DNA from: Henriciella sp.
GTDB lineage: Bacteria; Pseudomonadota; Alphaproteobacteria; Caulobacterales; Hyphomonadaceae
Direction of reading: 5' to 3'
Length of the DNA stretch: 64,000 nt
NCBI GenBank assembly: GCA_030066975.1
Contig: JASJAO010000004.1
Span: forward strand, 248,001-312,000
In this document: positions 47,235 through 57,126 of the stretch, one piece after another
Position numbering within the stretch: position 1 is the stretch's first letter
Layout: every line of letters starts with the position of its first letter
Translations under genes and position numbers: made by a program
Notes under the pieces: model-generated
The model's input: only the letters and a program-made list of their open reading frames with translations
Told to the model about the DNA's origin: nothing
Databases searched by the model: none

Positions 47235-49811
47235 TTAGAATCGTGTGGACGTGCTAAAACGGAAAGTCTCCGTCTTGTCATAGTCCTCTTTGCGAAGGAT
47301 GTGAGAGAAATCGAATTGAATTGGTCCGAATGGCGAATCCCAGCCTATTGATAGCCCGGCCGACGCACGCATCGACAAGGCATCTTTGATTTGGCGTACG
47401 GCGGGAACCGCGCCGAAGCCGTTATACTGACCCGGTTGGGTCGTGAAAAATAAAGGTTCATCAATGTCTGCATCATCGAGGATGCCGACGCCGCCCACTT
47501 CCGTAAACAGGGTCGTACGGATGCCGTACTCTTCCGGCAGGAAGTTCGGCATCGTCACTTCAAAAGTGCCCTGATAGTAGGCCTTCCCACCAAGCGCATT
47601 CAGGCCTTTCACACTGATGGGGTTGCCTTGATCGTCAGCCAGGACATCCACCACGCGGGGCCCGAGACCGGCAACGTCAAAGCCGCGGAAGGATGATCCA
47701 CCTCTGAAGAAGCGACTATTGATCCGGATGCTTTCATCGTCCCCAAACGGCTCAATAAAGCCACCGGAGACACGCAGGCTGGCGCGCACACCTTTGAAGA
47801 TGCCGCGATAGGTCGCAGCACTGGCTTCGGTGCGCAGATACTGCACATCACCGCCTGCCCCAGCGATATCCTGACTGATGAAGAAATCGAACCCACCGGT
47901 TGGCGCGATCGGGTCATTCCGCCGGTCCCAGTTGAACGTGTAGCCGACGATCGAGGCGAGATCGCTGCGTTCGCTGTCACAAATGGTCGAGCGGAACAGA
48001 TAGGCCGGACTACACTGGTCAACGACACTTGTCCCGGCGGGCAACGGCACACGGTCGACCGGCACCAGTGTGGTGATCACCGTATCATCGCTCGGGTCGT
48101 CCGGCGTCGGCGGGTCATTATTGTCGATCAGCGTGTCTTCCAGTGCCAACCCGCCGGTTGCGTCTTCAATGACCACGTCCTGATCGGCCACATTGATCTC
48201 ATCAGATTGCAAGCGATAGCGCAGGCTGAGGCTGGTATTGTCACTGACCGGGAACCCGAGTGAAAGGCCGGCACCGATGGTCTGTGATTCAAAGTTCGAC
48301 ACATCGAGAAAGTCAGACCGGGACGAGAAGGCGCTGATCCCGGCCGATAGGTTGCGGTCGAGGAAGCGGGGTTCGGAAAATCTGAAATCCAGCAATTGCT
48401 GACGGTCTGAGGCTGACACCCGCGCGACAACCGATTGTCCGCGGCCACGCAGATTGCGCTGCGAGACGCTGAGATCGATCAGGAAGGCATCAACAGAAGA
48501 GAACCCGGCGGCAAAGGACAGCTCCCCTGTCGGTTGTTCTTCCACCGCAATTTCGACCACAGTGCGGTCAGGCTTCGAACCCGGCGTTTCGGTAATCGTC
48601 ACATTCGAGAAATAGCCGAGCGCGCGGGCCCGGTTGCGTGAGCGGTCAAGCAGAACGCGGTTGAACGCGTCGCCCTCTGCCACCCGCAACTCGCGGCGGA
48701 TGACCCGGTCGAGGGTCTGTGTGTTGCCGACAATATTGATCCGCTCGATGTAGACCCGTGGACCTTCGTCCAGCGCGAAGGTCACGTTGACCTGATTAGT
48801 CTCTGGATCCGCTTCGAGGCGCGGTGTGACGTCAACAAAGGCGTATCCGGCAATACCGGCCGCATAAGTCAGCGTGTCGATCGTATCCTCGATCAGGTCG
48901 CCGCGAAACAGATCCCCGGTCTGGAAGGGGACAGCGCGTTTCAGCGCCTCGCCATTGAGCTTGTCGAGCGCGGTCTCCACCTCAATCTCGCCGAAGGAAT
49001 ACTGCTCGCCCTCATCAATCGTGTAGGTGATGTAGAAATCTTCGCGATCCGGCGTCAGGTCCGCCACCGCCGAGATGACGGAGAAGTCGTAATAGCCGCG
49101 ATTTTGATAGAATTGGCGCAACAGTTCGCGGTCAAATTCGAGCCGACCCGGGTCGTAATTGTCGTTCGAGCTGAAAAAGCGCCACCAGCGCGACTGTTTG
49201 GTCACGACCTCACTGCGCAGGCGTCGATCGGAAAATTCTTCATTGCCGATAAAGTTGATCGCACGAACGCCCGTGACAGGACCTTCCGTGACCACAAACA
49301 CCAGATCCACCCGGTTCTGTTCCAGGGGTTTGTATTGCGGTTCAACCGTCGCTGAAAACCGTCCGGACTGACGGTAGAGGTCGAGAATGCGCTGAACATC
49401 GGCCTGAACGCGGGCCGGGGTAAAGATACCGCGCGGGGCCGCCTGAATCTCTTCGCGGATCTTGTCGTCATTGATCGACCGATTGCCCTCGAACAGCACG
49501 CGGTTGATGATCGGGTTCTCAACCACCCGCACGACGAGGTCCGACCCCGACTTTTCAAATGTCGCATCGGCGAACAGACCGGTCGCAAACAGGGTTTTCA
49601 GTGAAAGATCGATTCTGTCCGGATCAAACGGATCGCCAGGTTCAACCAGCAAATAGGATTGGACGGTGCGATCCTCGATCCGCTGATTGCCTTCGACAAT
49701 GATCGCGCGAATCGTCTCGCCAACCTGAGCCGAGGCGACGGGTTCAGAGACCGTGTGAGCCACAGCCAATCCAGTTGTTGCCATGAGGGCAGCAGCAAAT
49801 ACTTTACGCAT
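47235..49811 (-). CDS. bamA: Outer-membrane protein assembly factor BamA
   Basis: 858 residues. Signal peptide 1-26, five POTRA domains (about 30-430; first [20 protein letters not shown]), and a C-terminal 16-strand barrel with [11 protein letters not shown] at the lid-lock loop (the VRGF/Y motif) and a terminal Phe (FRFSTSTRF). A long, Asp/Thr/Pro-rich insert (about 610-640) lies in an outer loop. Start ATG 49811 has AGGA upstream; rseP ends 31 bases before it. Confidence 0.96.
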   Translation of the reverse strand: MRKVFAAALMATTGLAVAHTVSEPVASAQVGETIRAIIVEGNQRIEDRTVQSYLLVEPGDPFDPDRIDLSLKTLFATGLFADATFEKSGSDLVVRVVENPIINRVLFEGNRSINDDKIREEIQAAPRGIFTPARVQADVQRILDLYRQSGRFSATVEPQYKPLEQNRVDLVFVVTEGPVTGVRAINFIGNEEFSDRRLRSEVVTKQSRWWRFFSSNDNYDPGRLEFDRELLRQFYQNRGYYDFSVISAVADLTPDREDFYITYTIDEGEQYSFGEIEVETALDKLNGEALKRAVPFQTGDLFRGDLIEDTIDTLTYAAGIAGYAFVDVTPRLEADPETNQVNVTFALDEGPRVYIERINIVGNTQTLDRVIRRELRVAEGDAFNRVLLDRSRNRARALGYFSNVTITETPGSKPDRTVVEIAVEEQPTGELSFAAGFSSVDAFLIDLSVSQRNLRGRGQSVVARVSASDRQQLLDFRFSEPRFLDRNLSAGISAFSSRSDFLDVSNFESQTIGAGLSLGFPVSDNTSLSLRYRLQSDEINVADQDVVIEDATGGLALEDTLIDNNDPPTPDDPSDDTVITTLVPVDRVPLPAGTSVVDQCSPAYLFRSTICDSERSDLASIVGYTFNWDRRNDPIAPTGGFDFFISQDIAGAGGDVQYLRTEASAATYRGIFKGVRASLRVSGGFIEPFGDDESIRINSRFFRGGSSFRGFDVAGLGPRVVDVLADDQGNPISVKGLNALGGKAYYQGTFEVTMPNFLPEEYGIRTTLFTEVGGVGILDDADIDEPLFFTTQPGQYNGFGAVPAVRQIKDALSMRASAGLSIGWDSPFGPIQFDFSHILRKEDYDKTETFRFSTSTRF

Positions 49812-49842
49812 CGAAATCTCGATCCTCCCGTGCGGGCCGATA

Positions 49843-51024
49843 TCAACCCGCAGACCCGTTGAACAGGCCTGTCTCCAGTATGTCACCCCAGGTAATGAAC
49901 ACAAACAGGGTCAGTAGCACGACAATCCCCGCACGTAAGGCCATTTCCTGCACACGCTCCGGCATCAGCGATCCGGTCACGGCTTCATAGGCGTTGAACA
50001 CAATGTGTCCGCCATCGAGAATGGGCAGGGGTAAAAGATTAAAGAAGCCGATTCCAACGGAAACGGCGGCGCAGATCCCCAGCATTTGCCACAACAGAGC
50101 CAGCAACCGGTCGGTCAGCGGGACCTCGGTCCGCTCCATGGTTCTGTTGACCACCCGGCGCCCGGCATCGCCGATTCCCACCGGCCCGGTCAGCAGGCCA
50201 AGGGGCTCCTTACCGGTCACAATCCGGCCCAGCATGCGGGTGGTTGTGCTTAAAACTTCTCCAGTCTGGACGATGCCCTGGCCGACAGCTTCAACAGGAT
50301 TGAGCTGATGATGCGTTGTGGCGTCCTGCATGCGACCGAATTGAATACCAATCGTGCCCTGCGGAATCTTCTGACCAATCTCATTATCGCGCACCACGCG
50401 CTCTGGCGTCACGATGAGATCGACCAGATCACCGCGGCGATCCATGGTCATCGTCAGCGGCACACCGGTCGAATAGACCACGGCCATTGAGATATCGACC
50501 TGTGTTTCAATCGGATTGCCTTCAATCGCAACGAATACATCGCCCGGTTCCATGCCGGCCTCGGCTGCAGGCTGCCCTTCGGTCACAGAAGACACGACAA
50601 AGCGACTTTCATAGATGCCATTGAAGCCGAAAATCACGGCAAACAGGCCGATCGCCAGAATGAAATTCGCGACCGGTCCGGCCAGCAAGATCAGCGTACG
50701 CGCACCGACCCCAACCTCGTAATATTCCTTACCAATTGGCGCTCTCGGGATCTCGCCATCTTCGCCAATATCATCTGGGGTCTGATGCTCCCCGACAAAT
50801 TTCACAAATCCGCCGAGCGGAATCCAGTTTACCCGCCACCGGGTGCCGCGCGAATCAGTGCGTTCAAAGAGCGAACCGCCAAACCCGACCGAAAAGGACT
50901 CGATCGCCGCACCAAAGAAGCGCCCGGCGAGATAGTGCCCCAGTTCGTGAATGACAACGACAATGCCAAGCATGAACGCCAGACACAGGAGGAAGATTGG
51001 CCCTTGGCTGAGCAAACTAATCAA
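49843..51024 (-). CDS. rseP: RIP metalloprotease RseP (site-2 protease)
   Basis: 393 residues from TTG 51024: GGGAG lies 8 bases upstream, and the next ATG would remove the first membrane helix. Zinc motif HELGH (26-30), PDZ domain (about 125-220), LDG motif in LLPLPILDGGHIV, four membrane helices. It cleaves membrane-bound anti-sigma factors and signal peptides. Between dxr (4-base gap) and bamA. Confidence 0.94.
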   Translation of the reverse strand: MISLLSQGPIFLLCLAFMLGIVVVIHELGHYLAGRFFGAAIESFSVGFGGSLFERTDSRGTRWRVNWIPLGGFVKFVGEHQTPDDIGEDGEIPRAPIGKEYYEVGVGARTLILLAGPVANFILAIGLFAVIFGFNGIYESRFVVSSVTEGQPAAEAGMEPGDVFVAIEGNPIETQVDISMAVVYSTGVPLTMTMDRRGDLVDLIVTPERVVRDNEIGQKIPQGTIGIQFGRMQDATTHHQLNPVEAVGQGIVQTGEVLSTTTRMLGRIVTGKEPLGLLTGPVGIGDAGRRVVNRTMERTEVPLTDRLLALLWQMLGICAAVSVGIGFFNLLPLPILDGGHIVFNAYEAVTGSLMPERVQEMALRAGIVVLLTLFVFITWGDILETGLFNGSAG

Positions 51025-51027
51025 GCT

Positions 51028-52236
51028 CTACACTCCCTCAGAACGCGTCAGGGCTTCCGCCAGTAACGCACGGGTTAGTCTCATGGCCTCGGCTTCAATC
51101 GCCATGATCGAGTCCAGACTGTCACAGGATTGATTGGCCATTTGTCCTGATACAAACCGATCAAGGGCCATCTCGACAACCCAGCTTATGTCGAGGAATC
51201 TGCTATTTCCCGCAAGAAATGCAGCTACAGCCGCTTCATTAGCGCAATTTAATACGGTCGGCGCCCCTTTGCCGTGCCGCAAAGCCGTCCGGCAGAGGTC
51301 AATTGCAGGGAATCGAATAGAATCAAGAGGTTCGAAATCGAGCTGGCTGAGCGCAACCAGATCAAGCGGCTCCACCCCGGCGGGCTGACGCCGGTCTGGC
51401 CAGGTCAGGGCGTGCGCGATGGGCGTGCGCATGTCCGGGTTGCCGAGTTGGGCCAGAACCGACCCGTCGCGATACGCGACCAGCGAATGAATGATCGACT
51501 GCGGGTGCACCACAACATCAATCTTGTCCTCCGGCATATCAAACAGATATGCCGCCTCGATCAATTCCAGCCCCTTGTTGAACAGCGTCGCGCTATCGAT
51601 GGAGATCTTATCACCCATATTCCAGCGGGGATGCGCCAGCGCCTGTTTCGGGGTGACGGATTTTAGCGCCGCCGCGGAACTCTTACGGAAGGGCCCGCCC
51701 GAGGCCGTGAGGATCAGCTTGTCGACATCCTCACGCCGCTCCATGACCTGGAACATCGCATTGTGCTCAGAATCCGTCGGCACAATCTCTACGCCTTTAC
51801 GGCGCGCCAGAGCTTTCAACATCGGTCCGGCACAGACCATGCTTTCCTTGTTCGCCAACGCGATCGAATTTCCAGCTTCGACGGCTGCGATGGTTGAAGG
51901 CAATCCGGCGATTCCGACAATTGCGGCGAGCACACGATCCACCGGACGGGCTGCCGCGGCAATAATCGCATCTTCGCCCGCGGCGGTTTGAATGCCCGTC
52001 CCCTGAAGGGCGTCTGCAAGCGCGCCGTGTTGGGTCTCATCAGCGATGACTGCCAACCGCGCGCCAAATACGCGCGCTTGCTGGGCGAGCAAATCGACAT
52101 TGCGGCCAGCCGCCAGCGTATCAATCTCAAAAACAGGATCTGCCGCCATGGCATTCGCATGCTCGACCACCGCGAGCGCAGAGGTGCCGATCGACCCGGT
52201 CGACCCCATGATCGAGAGACGCCGGGGGCCGGTCAT
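51028..52236 (-). CDS. dxr: 1-deoxy-D-xylulose 5-phosphate reductoisomerase
   Basis: 402 residues, NADPH-dependent second step of the MEP isoprenoid pathway. NADPH motif IMGSTGSIGTSAL; metal and substrate residues in PTDSEHNAMFQ, LTASGGPFR, HPRWNMGDKISIDSATLFNKGLE (in parts). The ATG overlaps the cdsA stop by 4 bases (ATGA). Confidence 0.97.
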   Translation of the reverse strand: MTGPRRLSIMGSTGSIGTSALAVVEHANAMAADPVFEIDTLAAGRNVDLLAQQARVFGARLAVIADETQHGALADALQGTGIQTAAGEDAIIAAAARPVDRVLAAIVGIAGLPSTIAAVEAGNSIALANKESMVCAGPMLKALARRKGVEIVPTDSEHNAMFQVMERREDVDKLILTASGGPFRKSSAAALKSVTPKQALAHPRWNMGDKISIDSATLFNKGLELIEAAYLFDMPEDKIDVVVHPQSIIHSLVAYRDGSVLAQLGNPDMRTPIAHALTWPDRRQPAGVEPLDLVALSQLDFEPLDSIRFPAIDLCRTALRHGKGAPTVLNCANEAAVAAFLAGNSRFLDISWVVEMALDRFVSGQMANQSCDSLDSIMAIEAEAMRLTRALLAEALTRSEGV

Positions 52237-53054
52237 CCTGCAAACCCCAGTTTCTCAACCAGAGTCGGCAACCCGACAAATCCGAACACCATCACGCCGC
52301 ACACGATACCAAGTCCATCGACACGGTCCAACACGCCGCCATGACCCGGCACGAGACCGCTGGAATCCTTCACGCCAAACCGTCGTTTCAGAATGCTCTC
52401 CATCAGGTCACCCATTTGCGCGAAGATCGATATGATGATGCCGGTCAGTATCCAAACCGTGATGTCCCCTTGCATTATTCGCGCCGCCAGCGCGCCACAC
52501 AAAGCGCTGAAGATGACAGCTCCTAGCGCGCCGCTCCAGGTTTTGGAAGGCGATTCGGGTGTCAGCGGCGGGCCGCCAAAGCCCTTTCCGGAAAAATACG
52601 CTGCAGAATCAGAGCCCCAGACGATCCCCATGGTGATAAGCGCCGCGCTCTGACCCGACCAGTCTCCACCTTCGCGAAGGACATACAGAGCCAGGGCCAT
52701 GCCGGATGTGTACAAGAGGCCGAAGCCCGACATACGCCGTTCCGATGCCAATGGGTGAGACAGTGCCGCCAGCACCGTACAGACCGCCAGAGCCACGCCG
52801 CCCGCCGCAAGACCAATAAAATGAACTGCAATGATCGGGAGTACAGATAGGGTCACCATCGACTTCATCGCCGGAGAGGCCGACATGCGCACCCACTCAT
52901 AGGCCATGATCGCGGCAAACAGACCGCAGCCGATGGCGAGCGCCAGACCGCCACTCCAGACCACATACAGTCCGAATGGAATCAGGATCAAAGCCGACAA
53001 GAGCCGCAGTGTCAGCTCACTGCGCCTGGACCCTCCGGATTTTGCCGCCGCCAT
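52233..53054 (-). CDS. cdsA: Phosphatidate cytidylyltransferase
   Basis: 273 residues, about eight membrane helices. The CDP-diglyceride synthetase signature SILKRRFGVKDSSGLVPGHG, then GVLDRVDG, lies near the C-terminus. Makes CDP-diacylglycerol for phospholipids. uppS ends 2 bases upstream. Confidence 0.95.
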   Translation of the reverse strand: MAAAKSGGSRRSELTLRLLSALILIPFGLYVVWSGGLALAIGCGLFAAIMAYEWVRMSASPAMKSMVTLSVLPIIAVHFIGLAAGGVALAVCTVLAALSHPLASERRMSGFGLLYTSGMALALYVLREGGDWSGQSAALITMGIVWGSDSAAYFSGKGFGGPPLTPESPSKTWSGALGAVIFSALCGALAARIMQGDITVWILTGIIISIFAQMGDLMESILKRRFGVKDSSGLVPGHGGVLDRVDGLGIVCGVMVFGFVGLPTLVEKLGFAG

Positions 53055-53056
53055 GG

Positions 53057-53818
53057 TCAGGCAACTCCGGTTGCCAACCCACCAAAGCGGCGTTCGCGAT
53101 TCTGAAACTGGGCCACCGCCTCACGCAGGTGTTTGGCCCCAAAGTCCGGCCACAGCACATCCTGAAACACCAGTTCGGCATAGGCTGCCTGCCAGATCAG
53201 GAAATTGCTGAGGCGCAGCTCGCCGCTGGTCCGGATCAGCAGATCAGGATCAGGCAGATTACCCGTATCCAGATAAGTGGAGAAGCAATCTTCGCTGATC
53301 GCGCCCGCTTCCAGCTTGCCGGCAGCAACGTCGGCGGCAATGGTCTGGGCCGCGCGGACAATCTCCTCACGCCCGCCATAGTTGAACGCGATACAGAGAT
53401 TGAATGTGTCATTGGCCGCTGTCTTGACCTCGGCCTCCTCAACCAGGGCCAGAATATCGGTCGGCAGCCCCACGCGCGTGCCCAGCACACGGATGCGCAC
53501 GCCTTCGCTGATCAATCGCTTAAGGTCCTGCTTCACATACAATCTCAACAGGCCAAACAGCGCGTTGACCTCTTTGACAGGTCGCCGCCAATTCTCGGTT
53601 GAAAAGGAAAATACGGTCAGGTGTGACAGGCCGAGATCCTGCGCCGCGCGGACGGTTTTGCGCAGCGCCTCAACGCCGCGTTCATGTCCGACCTCGCGCG
53701 GCAGTCCCCTCGCCTTCGCCCATCGCCCGTTTCCGTCCATGATGATCGCGACATGCGCAGGCAGGTCGGTCGTATCGATCTGGTCGCCTTCGGCCGGGGG
53801 AGTGGGCGCTGAGATCAA
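53057..53818 (-). CDS. uppS: Isoprenyl (undecaprenyl) diphosphate synthase
   Basis: 253 residues. [20 protein letters not shown] carries the catalytic Asp28; [33 protein letters not shown] and [14 protein letters not shown] are family blocks. It makes the C55 carrier for peptidoglycan and LPS. The frame starts at TTG 53818, overlapping the frr stop (TTGA); no later ATG keeps the conserved N-terminus, so the TTG is likely real. Confidence 0.95.
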   Translation of the reverse strand: MISAPTPPAEGDQIDTTDLPAHVAIIMDGNGRWAKARGLPREVGHERGVEALRKTVRAAQDLGLSHLTVFSFSTENWRRPVKEVNALFGLLRLYVKQDLKRLISEGVRIRVLGTRVGLPTDILALVEEAEVKTAANDTFNLCIAFNYGGREEIVRAAQTIAADVAAGKLEAGAISEDCFSTYLDTGNLPDPDLLIRTSGELRLSNFLIWQAAYAELVFQDVLWPDFGAKHLREAVAQFQNRERRFGGLATGVA

Positions 53819-54369
53819 ACCTGCATGATCTCCGCTTCTTTCGCTTTCAGAACATCATCGACCATTTTGACATATTTGTCGGTGAGTTTCTGGACATCAT
53901 CAGAAAAGGCGCGCAGCTCGTCTTCGCTGATCTCGCCATCCTTTTCCATTTTCTTGAGTGCATCCATACCGTCACGGCGCACGTTGCGTACCGCGATCCG
54001 GCCCGACTCGGCATATTTTCCGGCGACTTTGGTGAGCTCGACCCGTCGCTCCTCATTCAGGGGCGGGATCGGAATGCGAAGGGTCTGGCCATCAACCACC
54101 GGATTGAGACCAAGCCCGGAATCGCGGATCGCCTTGTCGGCGGCGGCCACGATGCCCTTGTCCCAGATATTCACCGCCAGCATGCGCGCGTCCATGACCG
54201 ACACGGAGCCGACCTGGCTCATCGGCATCATCGAACCGTAAGCCGAGACCTGAACATTATCCAGCAGATTGATCGAAGCGCGCCCGGTGCGCAGGCCCTG
54301 AAGTTCTGTCTGGAGCGATGAAATCGCCCCCTCCATACGCCGTTCCAGGTCTTTTTCATCGTAACTCAT
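53815..54369 (-). CDS. frr: Ribosome recycling factor
   Basis: 184 residues. [15 protein letters not shown] and the C-terminal long helix ([19 protein letters not shown]) make the L-shaped fold; [14 protein letters not shown] is the hinge. Splits post-termination ribosomes with EF-G. It follows pyrH by 9 bases. Confidence 0.97.
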   Translation of the reverse strand: MSYDEKDLERRMEGAISSLQTELQGLRTGRASINLLDNVQVSAYGSMMPMSQVGSVSVMDARMLAVNIWDKGIVAAADKAIRDSGLGLNPVVDGQTLRIPIPPLNEERRVELTKVAGKYAESGRIAVRNVRRDGMDALKKMEKDGEISEDELRAFSDDVQKLTDKYVKMVDDVLKAKEAEIMQV

Positions 54370-54378
54370 GATCTGATC

Positions 54379-55119
54379 CTAACTCCCAGATATGACCGTG
54401 CTCGGACCTTTTCCGGAGAGAACATCCTGCAAGGCACCTTTATTGTGTAACGAGAAAACCACAATGGGTATATTGGTGTCACGCATCAGGCTGACCGCGG
54501 ACGCGTCCATAACGCGAAGATTGCGCGCGAGCACATCCTGATAGGTCAAGTGATCATAGCGCACCGCGTCCGGATTGTGCTTGGGATCAGCAGAATAGAC
54601 ACCATCAACCTGGGTACCTTTCAGCATCGCTTCGCAATGCATCTCAGCCGCGCGAAGGGCCGCGCCGGTATCGGTCGTAAAATACGGATTTCCGGTTCCC
54701 GCAGCAAAGATCACCACCCGTCCCTTTTCCATATGGCGGATCGCGCGGCGACGAATGAAGGGTTCGCAAATCTCATCCATGCGAATGCCGGACTGAACGC
54801 GGGTCTGGACCCCGATTGTCTCCAGCGCGCTTTGCATGGCCAGCGCATTCATCACCGTGGCCAACATGCCCATGGAGTCCGCCTGTGAGCGCTCCATCCC
54901 ATTGGCAGCGCCCGCCATGCCGCGGAAGATATTGCCGCCGCCAATCACCAAACAGATTTCCGCGCCCGCCTCACGCGCCGCTGCAATTTCCTCGGCAAAT
55001 TTCAGACAGGTCGGCATGTCGATGCCGAAGTCGGAAGGCCCCATCAGAGCCTCTCCGGAAATTTTCAATAGGACGCGCTTGTATTTCAAGCCCTCTGAAG
55101 TCTCTGAATCGGCGTCCAT
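54379..55119 (-). CDS. pyrH: Uridylate kinase
   Basis: 246 residues, amino-acid-kinase fold, phosphorylates [27 protein letters not shown], and [17 protein letters not shown] are signatures. Of several in-frame ATG codons the one at 55119 is chosen: GGAG lies 9 bases upstream and the length matches the family; ATGs at 55128 and 55152 are alternatives. Confidence 0.95.
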   Translation of the reverse strand: MDADSETSEGLKYKRVLLKISGEALMGPSDFGIDMPTCLKFAEEIAAAREAGAEICLVIGGGNIFRGMAGAANGMERSQADSMGMLATVMNALAMQSALETIGVQTRVQSGIRMDEICEPFIRRRAIRHMEKGRVVIFAAGTGNPYFTTDTGAALRAAEMHCEAMLKGTQVDGVYSADPKHNPDAVRYDHLTYQDVLARNLRVMDASAVSLMRDTNIPIVVFSLHNKGALQDVLSGKGPSTVISGS

Positions 55120-55149
55120 ATTCTGCATCTCCGTGACGTGAGCTTTGCG

Positions 55150-55189
55150 CATAAAAGATTCCCGGACCCCTGTCATGAGGGCCCGGGAA
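55150..55189 (-). terminator. Terminator between tsf and pyrH
   Basis: On the minus strand TTCCCGG...CCGGGAA (7 bp) is extended by CCCT/AGGG inside the loop and followed by TCTTTTATG. It lies 20 bases past the tsf stop and should end or attenuate the rpsB-tsf message before pyrH. Confidence 0.75.
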
Positions 55190-55209
55190 AATCAACTCCC
55201 CGTAGAAGC

Positions 55210-56109
55210 TTAGCTGTTCGTCAGAGACGCCACTTCGGCGGCAAAATCGTCTTCGGCTTTTTCAATGCCGTCGCCAAGTTTGAAGATCTGGAAACCGGCG
55301 AGTTCAGCGCCGCTGTCTTCAATAAACTTACCGACCGTCTTGTCGGGGTCCATCACGAATGGCTGCTCGACCAGAACAACTTCCTTGTAGAACTTCTTCA
55401 GACGACCTTCGATCATCTTCTCGATCACGTTGGCCGGCTTGCCGCTTTGGGTGGCCTGATCGGTCAATATCTGACGCTCACGCTCAACCAGGGCCTGATC
55501 GAGATCGGCCACAGTCGCAGAGGCCGGAGAGGTCGCGGCGACGTGCATCGCCACTTTGCGACCGGCTTCGGCCAGATCGCCGCTACCGTTCAGGGCGACC
55601 AGCACGCCGATTTTACCCATGCCCGGGGCTTCCGCGCCGTGGATGTAAGACGCTACGCTGTCGGCTGAGATCTTCGCCGTGCGGCGCAGAGTCATGTTTT
55701 CACCAATCGTGGCGACCAGACGGGTAATCATATCAGCCACTGTGCCTTCGCCATCCGGTGATGGGGCGCCGGACACAGCTTCAAGTGATCCGTCCGTGCC
55801 TAGCGCGATGGTCGCCACATCACTGACAGCCTTCTGGAACATTTCGTTGCGAGCAACAAAATCAGTCTCTGCGTTCAGCTCGACCAGCGCGCCAGACTTG
55901 CCATCTTCTGCGACAACTGCGGCGACGAGGCCGTCTGCAGCCGTTCGGCCAGACTTCTTGGCGGCCTTGGACAGGCCTTTGGCGCGCAGCCAGTCAACGG
56001 CCGCTTCCATGTCGCCATCGCTTTCAACAAGCGCTTTCTTCGCATCCATCATGCCCGCACCGGTACGGTCCCGCAGGCCTTTGACGAGGGCAGCAGTAAT
56101 CTGAGCCAT
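55210..56109 (-). CDS. tsf: Translation elongation factor Ts
   Basis: 299 residues. N-terminal UBA-like domain ([20 protein letters not shown]), then [14 protein letters not shown], the TDF motif contacting EF-Tu. Start ATG 56109 with AAGGAAG upstream; the longer open frame reads into rpsB. Exchanges GDP on EF-Tu. Confidence 0.97.
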   Translation of the reverse strand: MAQITAALVKGLRDRTGAGMMDAKKALVESDGDMEAAVDWLRAKGLSKAAKKSGRTAADGLVAAVVAEDGKSGALVELNAETDFVARNEMFQKAVSDVATIALGTDGSLEAVSGAPSPDGEGTVADMITRLVATIGENMTLRRTAKISADSVASYIHGAEAPGMGKIGVLVALNGSGDLAEAGRKVAMHVAATSPASATVADLDQALVERERQILTDQATQSGKPANVIEKMIEGRLKKFYKEVVLVEQPFVMDPDKTVGKFIEDSGAELAGFQIFKLGDGIEKAEDDFAAEVASLTNS

Positions 56110-56140
56110 CGAAATCTTCCTTCTGTTGAAACAGGTTGTT

Positions 56141-56974
56141 CTAAGCTTCGCTATTCTCGGTCGCTTCGGCAGCCGCTTCCGTGCCTTCGGCTTCTGCAAC
56201 AGCGGCATCGACGGCAGCGAGATCAGCCTCGGTCAGCGCGTCAATGTCTTCCGCGTCACCAAGGTCGATACCCAGGCCTGCAGACGACTCAGCCAGTCCA
56301 TCCAGAACGGCATCAGCCACCAGGTTGCTGTAGAGCGAAATCGCACGCACCGCGTCGTCATTGCCCGGGAATGGGAAGTCCGCATCCTCAGGGTCACAAT
56401 TGGTATCAACCACCGCGACGACCGGAATGCCGAGCTTGCGCGCCTCTTTGATCGCGATCGCTTCCTTGTTCGTATCGATCACGAAGATCAGGTCCGGCAG
56501 ACCGCCCATATTGGCAATCCCGCCCAGCGCCTTGTCCAGCTTCTCACGCTCACGCTCAAGGTTTAGCAATTCTTTCTTGGTGAGACCGGATTGTTCTTTG
56601 TCGGCGAGGGTCTCTTCCAGCTCACGCAGGCGCTTAATGGAGTTTGACACCGTCGCCCAATTGGTCAGCGTGCCGCCGAGCCAACGATGGTTCATGTAAT
56701 ATTGAGCGCAGCGCTGGGCAGCTTCCGCGATCGGTTGAGACGCCTGGCGCTTGGTGCCGACAAACAGGATACGACCGCCCTTGGCCACGGTGTCGCGAAC
56801 CTTGACCAGCGCCTGGTGCAATAGTGGCACAGACTTCGAGAGGTCCATAATGTGGATGCCGGAGCGCGCGCCGTAGATGAAGGGCTTCATCTTGGGGTTC
56901 CAGCGGTGGGTTTGGTGGCCGAAATGGACCCCTGCTTCCAGGAGTTCACGCATCGTAAATTCAGGCAAAGCCAT
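56141..56974 (-). CDS. rpsB: 30S ribosomal protein S2
   Basis: 277 residues. [35 protein letters not shown], and [16 protein letters not shown] are hallmark blocks. An acidic Ala/Glu tail (about 240-277) extends past the E. coli protein. ATG 56974 has AAGGAAA upstream. First gene of rpsB-tsf. Confidence 0.98.
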   Translation of the reverse strand: MALPEFTMRELLEAGVHFGHQTHRWNPKMKPFIYGARSGIHIMDLSKSVPLLHQALVKVRDTVAKGGRILFVGTKRQASQPIAEAAQRCAQYYMNHRWLGGTLTNWATVSNSIKRLRELEETLADKEQSGLTKKELLNLEREREKLDKALGGIANMGGLPDLIFVIDTNKEAIAIKEARKLGIPVVAVVDTNCDPEDADFPFPGNDDAVRAISLYSNLVADAVLDGLAESSAGLGIDLGDAEDIDALTEADLAAVDAAVAEAEGTEAAAEATENSEA

Positions 56975-57074
56975 GATCAGTTTTCCTTCATCCGGTTGAC
57001 CGGCACGAACGTGATTGGGCCTCACTTGAGGAGCCAACACCGGATTGTCCGCGCGTCGGGGGTTTCTGCGCGCG

Positions 57075-57102
57075 TATATACAGTCTTTATCCCGCGCGGC
57101 AA
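57075..57102 (-). promoter_or_regulatory. Candidate sigma-70 promoter of rpsB
   Basis: On the minus strand TTGCCG (57097-57102) and TATATA (57075-57080) are 16 bases apart, about 100 bases before the rpsB ATG. This leaves a leader of about 90 bases in the 152-base gap after dnaE, consistent with S2 autogenous control, but the start site is inferred. Confidence 0.4.
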
Positions 57103-57126
57103 CACCCCGATTTCATGCCGCGAGGA